A DNA stretch of 64,000 nt from Candidatus Neomarinimicrobiota bacterium (GCA_021734025.1 JAIPJS010000001.1:124001-188000), one strand, 5' to 3'; positions 45,101 through 54,006 are shown, counted from the first letter of the stretch. The notes: generated from the sequence alone by a model not told the origin. Program-made: numbers and translations.

Positions 45101-45872
45101 CCGCCCGGAACGCATCGAGGAGGACATCCAGGACTTTCGGTTGAATCGGTTAGACAGAAAAGAAAACTACACCGCATCTAGGATCCGTCTGACCCGAAAT
45201 CCGGAGACCGAGGAGCCTTATCTGTTCTACACACAGGAGTTGACCCGGAACCATAAATCCCCGAACGATCCGTTTGGACGGCGGCAACTCATCAAGGTGT
45301 TTACTCCGAGCAACATCGAAGCCGCCGCTGATACGGCCCTGGAGCGGAAGTTCGAAGACACCATCCTGGCGCATAAGGATGAGATTCCGGACTACAGTCC
45401 GCTGACGGATATCCACTCGCAGTCCATGAACCTGTTCCTGGATGAGGACACCGCCACGTTTCTGGAGGATGTGGGCGTGCAGGTGGATGGCCTGGCTGAG
45501 GATTTCCAGGGCATTGAGTCGGTAGGGGCAAACCCCTACCTGGAAGACATCGCCGAGGATGCGATACAGTTAAAAGGCCGTCTTGCCGGAGTAGAGAACA
45601 GATATGCCCAATTAAAAAAGGTAATGATGCAGGCATTTGACCCGCCTGTACTTAACGACACGCTCTCCGATGCAGCCTTTGAACAGCGACTTGCGCAAGA
45701 ATCCCTGCCGGACGCTCTGATTCAATCCTACCTGGAGTTGAAGGAAGAGATGGAATACTTGCAGTCCCGCGTCGGGGCGGTCTCCAGGATCGTGTTCAGC
45801 GAGACAGCCTCGAAAATCAGACTGCCGAAGCGGCTGGAAGGGAGGGACCATGAGTTCGTCCAAGAGGTATGA
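45078..45872 (+). CDS. Hypothetical protein coupled to the clamp gene
   Basis: A 264-residue acidic protein whose start overlaps the clamp gene by 23 bases and has AAAGGAG upstream. The C-terminal half is predicted helical with coiled-coil character ('QLKGRLAGVENRYAQLKKVM'). No family or clear clamp-binding motif is recognised. Its coupling suggests it works with the clamp. It overlaps the next gene by 23 bases. Confidence 0.5.
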   Translation: MKPTVTIDRPERIEEDIQDFRLNRLDRKENYTASRIRLTRNPETEEPYLFYTQELTRNHKSPNDPFGRRQLIKVFTPSNIEAAADTALERKFEDTILAHKDEIPDYSPLTDIHSQSMNLFLDEDTATFLEDVGVQVDGLAEDFQGIESVGANPYLEDIAEDAIQLKGRLAGVENRYAQLKKVMMQAFDPPVLNDTLSDAAFEQRLAQESLPDALIQSYLELKEEMEYLQSRVGAVSRIVFSETASKIRLPKRLEGRDHEFVQEV

Positions 45873-46161
45873 TTTTGAAGGCCTCTGGTTCAGTACCTAC
45901 CTGGAGGTCCGGAAGTTGAACAAGAACCTCCAGGAAGAGGGATTGGACGAAAGCCAGCTCCGGGAGATCACCACCTCTATCTTCATCGCGAAGACCCAGC
46001 GGGGCGTGGTCCGACCACAGCACCTGAGCGAGTTCCAGGAATCGGTGTTGAAACTCATAGAGCCAGTGAAAGCGAGGGAGCAGCAGGCTGTGATCTACAA
46101 ATCGCTCAAGGCAATGCTGGAAGATAAACAACCACAAAATCAAGGAAACGGAGCGCAGTAA
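45850..46161 (+). CDS. Small helical hypothetical protein
   Basis: A 103-residue, mostly helical, charged protein, overlapping both neighbours. No known family is recognised. Ribosome site GGGAGGGA lies just before the ATG. It belongs to the clamp operon. Confidence 0.45.
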   Translation: MSSSKRYDFEGLWFSTYLEVRKLNKNLQEEGLDESQLREITTSIFIAKTQRGVVRPQHLSEFQESVLKLIEPVKAREQQAVIYKSLKAMLEDKQPQNQGNGAQ

Positions 46162-46163
46162 TG

Positions 46164-46364
46164 ATGCCCATATATGAATATCGATGCCCCCATGACCATC
46201 TCTTTGAAAAGTTGGTCGATAGAACCGATCCAAACCCCGTTTGCCCAGAATGTGGCTGTCCAGGCCAGCGCCTGTTCAGCCCGCCGGCGTTCCGGTTCAA
46301 GGGAAGCGGGTTTCATTCCACTGACTATACACGACACGGTCCAAAAGACAGAAAGGAGAGATAA
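46164..46364 (+). CDS. FmdB-type zinc-ribbon protein
   Basis: A 66-residue protein with the FmdB pattern 'MPIYEYRCPHDHLFEKL', then 'CPECGCPGQRLFSPPAFRFKG', a four-Cys-type ribbon (first site C/H). FmdB proteins are small putative regulators. The ATG at 46164 is chosen over 46161 to match the family N-terminus. It lies in the same operon as the recombinase. Confidence 0.75.
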   Translation: MPIYEYRCPHDHLFEKLVDRTDPNPVCPECGCPGQRLFSPPAFRFKGSGFHSTDYTRHGPKDRKER

Positions 46365-46367
46365 CAC

Positions 46368-46520
46368 ATGACTGACTTCCCCAAGAAATATCAATGGCCG
46401 GCATCCAAACTCAGCCGGGAGGATATGCAAATGCTCGTTCGGGAGCGGAAAAAGACTGGCAAGCCAATCACCGTGCTCATCCGAGACGCAGTCCACTCAC
46501 TGTATGGAGACCAGCCATGA
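46368..46520 (+). CDS. Small basic protein (50 aa) coupled to the recombinase
   Basis: GAAAGGAGAG precedes the ATG. The product ends in a helical stretch resembling a ribbon-helix-helix half ('MLVRERKKTGKPITVLIRDA'). Its stop overlaps the recombinase start (ATGA at 46517), so the two are co-translated. It could be a recombination directionality or regulatory factor; this is inferred from position and shape. Confidence 0.5.
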   Translation: MTDFPKKYQWPASKLSREDMQMLVRERKKTGKPITVLIRDAVHSLYGDQP

Positions 46521-47134
46521 GTAATAACTGGGTCATTACGCCGGAGAAATACCTCTCTGAGGAGGAAGTGAAGAGTCTGGTCAAGACCTGTCGGGATGCG
46601 GCTCAACTGGCCAAGGAAAAGGGTAACTGGATTGCAGTGCGGGATTGGATGGTGATCGACCTAGCCCTGCATACCGGCCTCCGGGTGGCGGAACTTTCAA
46701 ATCTGCGAGTAGGAGACCTGCATCTGGACTATGGCGAGAAGTCGCTGACTGTCCGTAACGGCAAAGGCGGGAAAGACCGGGTGGTGAAGTTCGGTTCGGA
46801 GGTGAAGCGACATATCAAAGAGTACCTGGACAGCAGACCCTCAGACAGTGAGTACGTGTTCCCATCCTCTCGGCAGGCGCGGATGTCCCGGTCGGCCATC
46901 CAGAAGATGGTGAAGAAGTGGATGGAGGACGCCGGGCTGCCCGGCCACTACAGTGTGCATTCACTGCGGCATACATACGCCACACGGCTGTATAAGGCGA
47001 GCGGGCACAACCTGCGGCTGGTCCAGAAGCAACTCGGTCACGCCAGTGTACAGACCACCCAGGTCTATGCCGATATAACGGATGCGGATGTAGAAGATGC
47101 CGTAGAAAGGTTGCATGAAGAAGGGCTCTTATGA
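46517..47134 (+). CDS. Tyrosine recombinase, short form (integrase)
   Basis: A 205-residue site-specific recombinase with all catalytic residues: Arg in 'HTGLRVAELSNL', Lys in 'GKGGKDRVV', 'HSLRHTYATRLY' (H-x-x-R), His in 'QLGHASVQTTQ' and the Tyr nucleophile in 'VYADI'. It lacks the full N-terminal core-binding/SAM-like domain of 300-400-residue integrases; only about 20 residues precede the catalytic fold. This size is near FimB/FimE invertases and some minimal Xer-like enzymes. It is the best candidate for integrating the element at the tRNA-Leu site. The stop overlaps its terminator hairpin. Confidence 0.88.
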   Translation: MSNNWVITPEKYLSEEEVKSLVKTCRDAAQLAKEKGNWIAVRDWMVIDLALHTGLRVAELSNLRVGDLHLDYGEKSLTVRNGKGGKDRVVKFGSEVKRHIKEYLDSRPSDSEYVFPSSRQARMSRSAIQKMVKKWMEDAGLPGHYSVHSLRHTYATRLYKASGHNLRLVQKQLGHASVQTTQVYADITDADVEDAVERLHEEGLL

Positions 47135-47146
47135 GCTCTTCTTTTT
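47120..47146 (+). terminator. Intrinsic terminator after the recombinase
   Basis: GAAGGGCTC (47120-47128) pairs with GAGCTCTTC (47133-47141) with one G-U pair and a four-base loop, followed by TTTTT (47142-47146). The stem begins inside the recombinase's last codons. Confidence 0.75.
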
Positions 47147-47174
47147 AGGTATGGGATTGAATTAATTGAGGTGG

Positions 47175-47414
47175 TTAGGATGAAAGCCGTTGTTCCAGAT
47201 CCTGGATTAGTGCATGGGGAGATACGTCGAGGGCGGAGGCAAGCGCAAAGAGGGTGTCAATGGTTGCCCGGCGTTCTCCGCGCTCTAACATCCCAATAAA
47301 GGTCCGGTGGAGATCGCATTCAAATGCCAGGGCTTCCTGGGACAATCCGGCATTCTGACGGTAGGTACGGAGGACCTGACCAAATACGGTTTTGATATCA
47401 TTTGATGTAGCCAT
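47175..47414 (-). CDS. XRE-family transcriptional repressor
   Basis: A 79-residue Cro/C1-type HTH protein: 'GLSQEALAFECDLHRTFIGM' is the helix-turn-helix, with 'LERGERRATIDTLFALASAL' following. The size and the 'LHRTFIG' recognition helix are like restriction-modification controller proteins and phage repressors. Transcribed leftwards, it faces the recombinase. A palindrome at 47452-47469 lies 38 bases before its start and is the likely operator, giving autoregulation. Confidence 0.85.
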   Translation of the reverse strand: MATSNDIKTVFGQVLRTYRQNAGLSQEALAFECDLHRTFIGMLERGERRATIDTLFALASALDVSPHALIQDLEQRLSS

Positions 47415-47451
47415 AACTGCCAGCAGATTACGAGAGGTGATACAGATAGTC

Positions 47452-47469
47452 TACATACCATAGTATGTA
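47452..47469. promoter_or_regulatory. Palindromic candidate operator
   Basis: TACATAC (47452-47458), CATA, GTATGTA (47463-47469): a perfect 7-bp inverted repeat between the divergent XRE and YkvA-like genes. The dyad length fits a dimeric Cro/C1 repressor. Confidence 0.55.
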
Positions 47470-47561
47470 AAAAGGCTTTTCTTTTCCTGACTTCAGCCAT
47501 AGATTATTTGTCAATCTGTATGAAACCGACCAGTGTAATCTTTTAGACAATGGAGCGACTC

Positions 47562-47984
47562 ATGGGCAAAAAAGGCCAGAACAAGAAAGACGGGATCGAC
47601 GAGGAATTCGTCAAAAAGGGTGCGAAGAATATTGATGAAGATGATGTCCAAAAGGTGTTAGACCGTGAGAAGGAGATTAGAGAAACATTCGAAAAGAAAG
47701 GCCCGTTGGCTCGATTTATTGAGGATGTCAAACTGCTTTTCTCCCTTATTGGTGATTATTGGAATGGGAATTATAAGGAGATCCCGTGGTGGGCGCTCAG
47801 CGCCATCGTCTTCACTCTATTGTATGTGATTAACCCCGTCGATCTCATCCCGGATTTTATCCCATTTGTTGGGTATGTCGATGACGCCGCCGTCGTAGGC
47901 ATATGTTTGAACCTGGTGGAGAAAGAACTCCATAAATACAATGAATGGAAAATAGCTGCCGAAGGGGCTCAGAGTTCGGATTGA
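47562..47984 (+). CDS. YkvA-like (DUF1232) membrane-associated protein
   Basis: A 140-residue protein with a charged N-terminus and the DUF1232 signature 'YVINPVDLIPDFIPFVGYVD' followed by 'DAAVVGICLNLV', a hydrophobic hairpin. The ATG at 47562 is preferred over 47550 because GGAG then lies six bases upstream. Function of the family is unknown. It is transcribed away from the XRE gene and may share its operator. Confidence 0.8.
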   Translation: MGKKGQNKKDGIDEEFVKKGAKNIDEDDVQKVLDREKEIRETFEKKGPLARFIEDVKLLFSLIGDYWNGNYKEIPWWALSAIVFTLLYVINPVDLIPDFIPFVGYVDDAAVVGICLNLVEKELHKYNEWKIAAEGAQSSD

Positions 47985-48269
47985 TCGTTTGTCTGTTCTG
48001 ATGGTGGTCTCTTAATATAGATTTTCGAACGTTCTCTCCTGGTGATTTTCTTTGCATTTACTGCTCATGATAGATAACCTTTAGTACATTTCAAGAGTGT
48101 TTATCTGGCATTCGGGTTGTATTCACTTAGAGATCATGAGTAGGCTCATAGGCTTTCTATGGGTCTCAAGTAGGTAACAATCTTTATAGATAATTATAGA
48201 TTTTCACCTGTCAGCAAATAGTACAGGTCAATGGTGTATTTCACTCGATTCTGAAACAGGAGGCGTTAT

Positions 48270-51200
48270 ATGTCTTTCCGTTCACTGATCCTCAGTAGTA
48301 TCATTGTTCTAACCATTCTTCCATTCCATTTGCAGGCTGCCAGCGATGATGGCGATATCGCATTAGCCGCCAATATTGGTGGCTACGCCTACCTTGAAGG
48401 CGAAACCGATCACAGCGGCATAATGATTGAATTCATTGCAGAATCACCAAGCGCAATTACTGATACAGCATATACAACCTCTGACGGAAGTTACACATTC
48501 TCCGTTGCCGATGGCGTCTACGAAATCAAGTTCAGCAAAGATGGCTATCTCACCTATACTTACCCCGAAACACCGACTTTGTCCGGTGATGAGACATTAA
48601 ATGATGTGACGTTGCAGGCTGGGATTGTTGTAAGTGGAAATATTTGGGATGAAGTTTGGGAAGAAGGAAGTACAATTCTAGTCGAAGACGATATTTCTTT
48701 GAGTTGGGATGATACACTAATTATCGAGCCAGGGGTAAAGGTGAAATTTAATGGCAATTATTCATTTTGGATTGGGGGATATTTATTAGCAGTCGGCACG
48801 GAATCTGATTCAATAGTTTTTACTTCCAATTCTGAAAATCCAGCTCCAGGGGATTGGAAAAATCTAATTATTGATGGTTGGTCCACTAAGGGCAGAATAT
48901 TATCATATTGCAGATTTGAATACGGTGGTAGTGAATCCTATTCAAATAATAATGGTGAAATGATTGCTATCGATAATGCTTCCATAGTTATTGAAAATTC
49001 TAATATTTCTAATTCAAATCAAGACGGTATAAACATAGCCAGTGGGGATTCCGTCTTTATTATTAATAACAAAATTTCAAATAATTATGAAGGAATTGAT
49101 GGGAACAGTGATTATTTGTTAATACAAGAAAATAAAATTTATAATAATTATGTAGCGATTGACGATCCTTCAGGATTCATTATTAATAACAATATTATTT
49201 TCAATAATATACGTGGCGGTATTTATAAAACTGGGAGTTATACAGGTGAGCCTTTTAATGTTATAACGGGAAATAAGGTGTTTGGACATAATGGTTATGA
49301 AGATGTTGGAATACAGGCATATCATAGCTATATAAAGAATAATATAGTTTATAATAACTATGAGGGGATACGTTCTGGTAATCTAGTACATGGAAATAAA
49401 ATTTTTTCAAATGAAGTTGGGTTAATTTATTGTCAAGAAGCAGTAAACAATACATTAGAAAATAATACTATTGGTATAAAAGGCGGATATGCTCATACCT
49501 ATATAATGAACATTATTTCAAATTCGGATATAGGTATTTCAAATATGAGTTCAGATGATGTTTTCCAATATAATTTATTTGGTTCCAATCTTCAGAATTA
49601 TGACCAAACATATGGAGGGTTCGGGGAAGTTATCACTACCAACCAAAACGGTGACTCCACAGACACCTACTACAACCTTTTCATGGATCCTCAGTTCGTC
49701 AGCACCGACACCGCCAGCGACAACTTCCTCCACCTGAGCAGCACCTCCCCAGCAATCGATGCTGGCCATCCTGATTCATTGGATGCAGACAGTACTATAC
49801 GGGATATAGGTGCATTCTTTTTCGACCAAGGCGGTGGTGGCACGATTGATCCTCCGGTGGCAGACTTTTCCGCCGATCCTCTGGAAGGGACACAGCCGTT
49901 GTTTGTGCAGTTCCAGAACGCCTCAACCGGGCCCGTTACCGGCTTCAACTGGAACTTCGGCGACAATACCAGCTCATCCATGGCGAACCCAGTTCATGCC
50001 TACCAGGATTCCGGTGTGTACTCGGTAAGTTTGACTGTTTCAGGCCCGGGCGGCGTCGACACTGACGTCAAAACCGACTACATCACCGTCAACCCACCCC
50101 AGAATACGCCGGTGGTGAACTTCAGTGCGTCAGCCACCAGTGGCACCTCACCCTTTACCGTCGATTTCACCTCCACCGTCGAAAACGACGTAGACTCCCT
50201 CCGGTGGTATTTTGGCGACGGTGGTACATCAACAGCTGCCAATCCCTCATATACCTATTCAACTGCCGGAACCTTTACTGTGACACTCACTGCCTACGGT
50301 CCGTACGGCGAAGATACCGAAACCAAGACCGACTACATTTCCGTTTTCTCTCCGGAACAAGTATCTGCTGACTTTACCGCCCTGCCAACGGAAGGGGTGG
50401 CTCCCATGGGCGTTCAGTTTACGAATACCTCTGTCGGGACGATCGATTCGGTGCTGTGGGATTTCGGAGACGGTGCTTCGTCTACTGTGTTGAATCCCGC
50501 CCATGAATACCAGTCCGCTGGAACGTATTCGGTCACTCTTATAGTTTACGGTCAGGTGAATACCGATTCACTCACTAAAGAATCACTCATTACGGTGTAC
50601 GACGCCCGGCCGGTGATCACAGAGGTAGCGGATGTTCCGAATGACCAGGGCGGGAAAGTGCTCTTGCGTTGGGAACCCAGCGGCTTTGATGGGCCAGTCG
50701 GCACTTCAGTGAACCAATACTCCCTCTGGCAGCGCTACGAGGATGAATGGGTCAGCATCAATAATACTCTGGCGACACAATCCAGCACCTACACCTATCT
50801 GGCGAATACCTTCGGCGATTCCACTACGGCAGGCATCCACTGGTCGAAGTTCAAGATCATCGCCCATACGTCGACACCGTCCACCTATTATACCAGTCCG
50901 GTGGACAGCGGCTATTCGGTAGATAACGTCCCGCCGGCAGCGCCCGGCCAACTGCTGGCCTCGCTCAACGGCGAGAACGTCGACCTCCAGTGGGGATCAA
51001 GCAACGAGTCTAACTTTATGTACTACAAGGTGCAGCGGAACTGGGTCACGGTGCAAGAACAAACCGCCTCGGAATACACCGATGCGCCGACCAGTTTTGA
51101 CACGCCGCTCTATTATACCGTCAACTCAGTGGATGACGCCGGCAATGAGAGCCCGCCCACCAACGAAGTCCTGATCGATAACACCAATCTGGACTGGTTT

Positions 51201-53828
51201 GTGAATATCCGGGCAGAGACTATGGACGGTGTCAACGACAACGATAACTTTCTTGGAACTGCTTCGGATGCCACCAATGCGCATGATTCCAACTATGATA
51301 TCGTGGAACCGCCGTCCCCACCGGATACGTATCTGTCCCTCGCCTTCCCGCATCCGGAATGGAATTATTCACTCGGCGATGATTTCACCCAGGATGTCAA
51401 ACCGACCGTCAGCCTGAGCGATACGCACCAGATCTGGGCCTTCGACGTCACCGCCGATCACGCGGATTCGGTCACGCTGACCTTTCTGCCCAGCGACGGC
51501 TTTCCGGATGGTGCAACCATGCTACTCACCAACCAGCAGACCAGCGAGGCTTTACTAATTTCTTCCGGCGACACCTGCACGTTTGACCTGGACGCGAATA
51601 CCACCAAGAGTTTTACCGTCCGGATCGGGAATAACGTCCCGAAAGCCCCTACGGACTTTACTATCAATGCTCCGGCAACTACCGGCTTCGGCTCCTTATC
51701 CTGGACAGATAATGCAATCATTGAAGGGGGATTTCTGGTTTACGGCTCCAGTGATGGAAGCACATATTCCATCCTGGATTCGCTGACTGCCAACGCGACG
51801 ACATATACTGGCGATACGCTGCAATCATTGGAACCGAATACCCGATACTGGTTTGGCGTGCAGGCGTATAATGTGGTGGACGCCAGCGCCATGCAGTATG
51901 ACAGTCTCTACACGCTGGCTCTCACGCCTGATGCTCCGATCATCGTAGATTCGACGCTGACCACCTTAGACATCACCCTGGCTACCGACGACAATCCGGA
52001 TTCCACGGAATACGCCATAGCCATCGGTGAAGCATCCGGTGGACCTATGGACTATCTCAATCCGGATGGCACATTAAACGGTGAGAATCCCGCCTGGGCG
52101 ACGGCTATCGTGTGGGATACCGTTACCGCCGTGGATCTAACCCCCGTCACGACATATAACGTCCAGACACTCACCCGCAACGGGGACTTGGTGGAGACCG
52201 ATTTGAGTCAGACGGCTACCGGCATCACCGGTGCATATCCGACCATAACATTGCATGCCCCTTCCGGTCCGGAAATCGTGCTTGATGAAAGTCTGTACTC
52301 AATGGACTGGACGATAACCAACAAAGCCTTCGTTGAGACGTTATTCATTGACTATTCTGGTGACAACGGGGGGACTTACTATCCGTCAGATACAACTACG
52401 ACATTCGATAACTACTCATGGCGAGTTGCGAGTGAGATTTTGAATTATAATGCCAGAGTCCGGGTTCGGATTAAGGATGAAGCCGGGAATATCCACTCGG
52501 ATGAATCTCCGAATCCCTTTGTCATTGTCGCAAATACCCTTTCTACAGATGTGCAGACAGGCTGGACGCTCTGGGGTGTACCTCTCGACCCGACAGATAC
52601 TACGATGATCGGCAACCTTGAGAATGACTTTTCCGGTGGCTATTGGGCTTACGGATACAGCGATGGTGGATATACCATCGAGAACAATCTCCACTTCGGC
52701 GCAGGTTACTGGCTGGCTGTCGAAAACGGAGCGACCGTCGATGTGACTGGCGATCCCGCAACAACGGAAATGTTAATCGAGACACCCCAGGGCTGGAACC
52801 TTGTCACCAATCCGTTGGTGATTCCCATGCCGAAGGACAGTCTACTCGTGAGTAAAGACCAGTCGACCGTCTCATTTGATGCGGCACTGGACAGCGGTTG
52901 GGTGTCGAATAGTTTTTACCATTACAATCCGAGTCAGGGCGGCTATACGCTGGAGGATACCCTGCAACCCTGGGGAGGCTACTGGACTGCTATAGCGGCG
53001 AGCGGGGTATCGCTCCAGTTTCCGGTTATTCAAGTCACTTCTCCACAACAGACCGCCCCGGAAGGAATACAGCAGCAGGACTCGTTGGGTTGGTATGTCC
53101 AATTGCATGTGACCTCCGGAGAGGTGACCGATGATATTCTCCTGGGAGCACATCCCGACGCTACGGATGCCTTCGGTTCGGAAGAGGATGCGCCAAAGCC
53201 ACCGATTCCGCCAACGCCGTCCTACACCTATATGGATATCCAGCATCCCGGCTGGCATCCGGTCTTCGGAGACAAGTACATGATCGATATCCGCAGTCCG
53301 CTCACCGAAGAAGTGAACAAAGTTTGGGAGGTCAACCTCCAGAATGAAGGCATTTCTGAACCGGTCACCCTGGAATGGACGACCGAACAATTTCCAGCAG
53401 GAATGGAACTCGGACTCCGGATTACCGACCTGACCGTCGATATGCTGAGTCAGGAATCGTACACATTTCCGGAGGACTTAACATCGACCGAGTTCCAGGT
53501 AGTGGCTGGCCAAACTGCCTTGGCAACGGGAGAAGAGTCGACGCTACCAACAGAGTTCACCTTACGGCAAAACTATCCGAATCCCTTCAATCCCAGCACC
53601 ACCATCAAATACGGATTGCCGAAAGCAGCCGATGTCCGGTTAGTAGTATATAACGTCACCGGCCAACGTATTGCTACGTTGGTCAACGAACACAAAGCAC
53701 CGGGTTGGTATCACCTGGAATGGGAGGGGACTGACGATGTTGGCCATCAGGTGAGTAATGGTGTATACTTTTACCGGATACGGGCGGAGGAGTTTACTGA
53801 AGTGCGGAAGATGATCTATTTGAAGTAA
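48270..53828 (+). CDS. Giant secreted protein: beta-helix, three PKD domains, FN3-like domains, C-terminal sorting domain
   Basis: An 1852-residue exported protein. A signal peptide (1-24) leads into a carboxypeptidase-regulatory-like beta-sandwich (about 33-115), a right-handed parallel beta-helix (about 120-470, short Asn-rich coils 'NNIIFNN'), three PKD domains (starting near 527, 612 and 697, each with the 'WxFGDxxxS' core), several FN3-like domains (about 780-1420) and two repeated 'TGWTLWGVPLDP'-type modules. A type IX-like C-terminal sorting domain (about 1760-1852, 'RQNYPNPFNPSTT', ending 'MIYLK') closes it. It is probably a surface adhesin or glycan-binding protein; a lyase-like activity of the beta-helix is possible. 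The helix-encoding DNA is markedly AT-rich compared with the rest. Confidence 0.85.
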   Translation: MSFRSLILSSIIVLTILPFHLQAASDDGDIALAANIGGYAYLEGETDHSGIMIEFIAESPSAITDTAYTTSDGSYTFSVADGVYEIKFSKDGYLTYTYPETPTLSGDETLNDVTLQAGIVVSGNIWDEVWEEGSTILVEDDISLSWDDTLIIEPGVKVKFNGNYSFWIGGYLLAVGTESDSIVFTSNSENPAPGDWKNLIIDGWSTKGRILSYCRFEYGGSESYSNNNGEMIAIDNASIVIENSNISNSNQDGINIASGDSVFIINNKISNNYEGIDGNSDYLLIQENKIYNNYVAIDDPSGFIINNNIIFNNIRGGIYKTGSYTGEPFNVITGNKVFGHNGYEDVGIQAYHSYIKNNIVYNNYEGIRSGNLVHGNKIFSNEVGLIYCQEAVNNTLENNTIGIKGGYAHTYIMNIISNSDIGISNMSSDDVFQYNLFGSNLQNYDQTYGGFGEVITTNQNGDSTDTYYNLFMDPQFVSTDTASDNFLHLSSTSPAIDAGHPDSLDADSTIRDIGAFFFDQGGGGTIDPPVADFSADPLEGTQPLFVQFQNASTGPVTGFNWNFGDNTSSSMANPVHAYQDSGVYSVSLTVSGPGGVDTDVKTDYITVNPPQNTPVVNFSASATSGTSPFTVDFTSTVENDVDSLRWYFGDGGTSTAANPSYTYSTAGTFTVTLTAYGPYGEDTETKTDYISVFSPEQVSADFTALPTEGVAPMGVQFTNTSVGTIDSVLWDFGDGASSTVLNPAHEYQSAGTYSVTLIVYGQVNTDSLTKESLITVYDARPVITEVADVPNDQGGKVLLRWEPSGFDGPVGTSVNQYSLWQRYEDEWVSINNTLATQSSTYTYLANTFGDSTTAGIHWSKFKIIAHTSTPSTYYTSPVDSGYSVDNVPPAAPGQLLASLNGENVDLQWGSSNESNFMYYKVQRNWVTVQEQTASEYTDAPTSFDTPLYYTVNSVDDAGNESPPTNEVLIDNTNLDWFVNIRAETMDGVNDNDNFLGTASDATNAHDSNYDIVEPPSPPDTYLSLAFPHPEWNYSLGDDFTQDVKPTVSLSDTHQIWAFDVTADHADSVTLTFLPSDGFPDGATMLLTNQQTSEALLISSGDTCTFDLDANTTKSFTVRIGNNVPKAPTDFTINAPATTGFGSLSWTDNAIIEGGFLVYGSSDGSTYSILDSLTANATTYTGDTLQSLEPNTRYWFGVQAYNVVDASAMQYDSLYTLALTPDAPIIVDSTLTTLDITLATDDNPDSTEYAIAIGEASGGPMDYLNPDGTLNGENPAWATAIVWDTVTAVDLTPVTTYNVQTLTRNGDLVETDLSQTATGITGAYPTITLHAPSGPEIVLDESLYSMDWTITNKAFVETLFIDYSGDNGGTYYPSDTTTTFDNYSWRVASEILNYNARVRVRIKDEAGNIHSDESPNPFVIVANTLSTDVQTGWTLWGVPLDPTDTTMIGNLENDFSGGYWAYGYSDGGYTIENNLHFGAGYWLAVENGATVDVTGDPATTEMLIETPQGWNLVTNPLVIPMPKDSLLVSKDQSTVSFDAALDSGWVSNSFYHYNPSQGGYTLEDTLQPWGGYWTAIAASGVSLQFPVIQVTSPQQTAPEGIQQQDSLGWYVQLHVTSGEVTDDILLGAHPDATDAFGSEEDAPKPPIPPTPSYTYMDIQHPGWHPVFGDKYMIDIRSPLTEEVNKVWEVNLQNEGISEPVTLEWTTEQFPAGMELGLRITDLTVDMLSQESYTFPEDLTSTEFQVVAGQTALATGEESTLPTEFTLRQNYPNPFNPSTTIKYGLPKAADVRLVVYNVTGQRIATLVNEHKAPGWYHLEWEGTDDVGHQVSNGVYFYRIRAEEFTEVRKMIYLK

Positions 53829-53840
53829 CTGGACAATGGA

Positions 53841-53873
53841 AAAGAGCCACTGTAATTAGTGGCTCTTTTTTTT
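53841..53873 (+). terminator. Intrinsic terminator
   Basis: AAAGAGCCACT (53841-53851) pairs with AGTGGCTCTTT (53858-53868) around a six-base loop, followed by a T run to 53873. It ends the transcript of the giant secreted protein. Confidence 0.9.
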
Positions 53874-53923
53874 AGCCTGTTACTTCACCAAAAACCCATT
53901 GTAATCCACTAGTAGCCGGTATA

Positions 53924-53950
53924 AATTCACAAGTCAGTTTTGTGTGAATT
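53924..53950. promoter_or_regulatory. Inverted repeat upstream of the putative defence operon
   Basis: AATTCACA (53924-53931) and TGTGAATT (53943-53950) form an 8-bp perfect dyad about 57 bases before the helicase start. It could be an operator for the operon. No repressor gene is adjacent. Confidence 0.4.
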
Positions 53951-54006
53951 CTTTCGGCCCTTTTTAACATGATTTATCGGTAGTTACCTAAAGACAGAAA
54001 GTCTCT

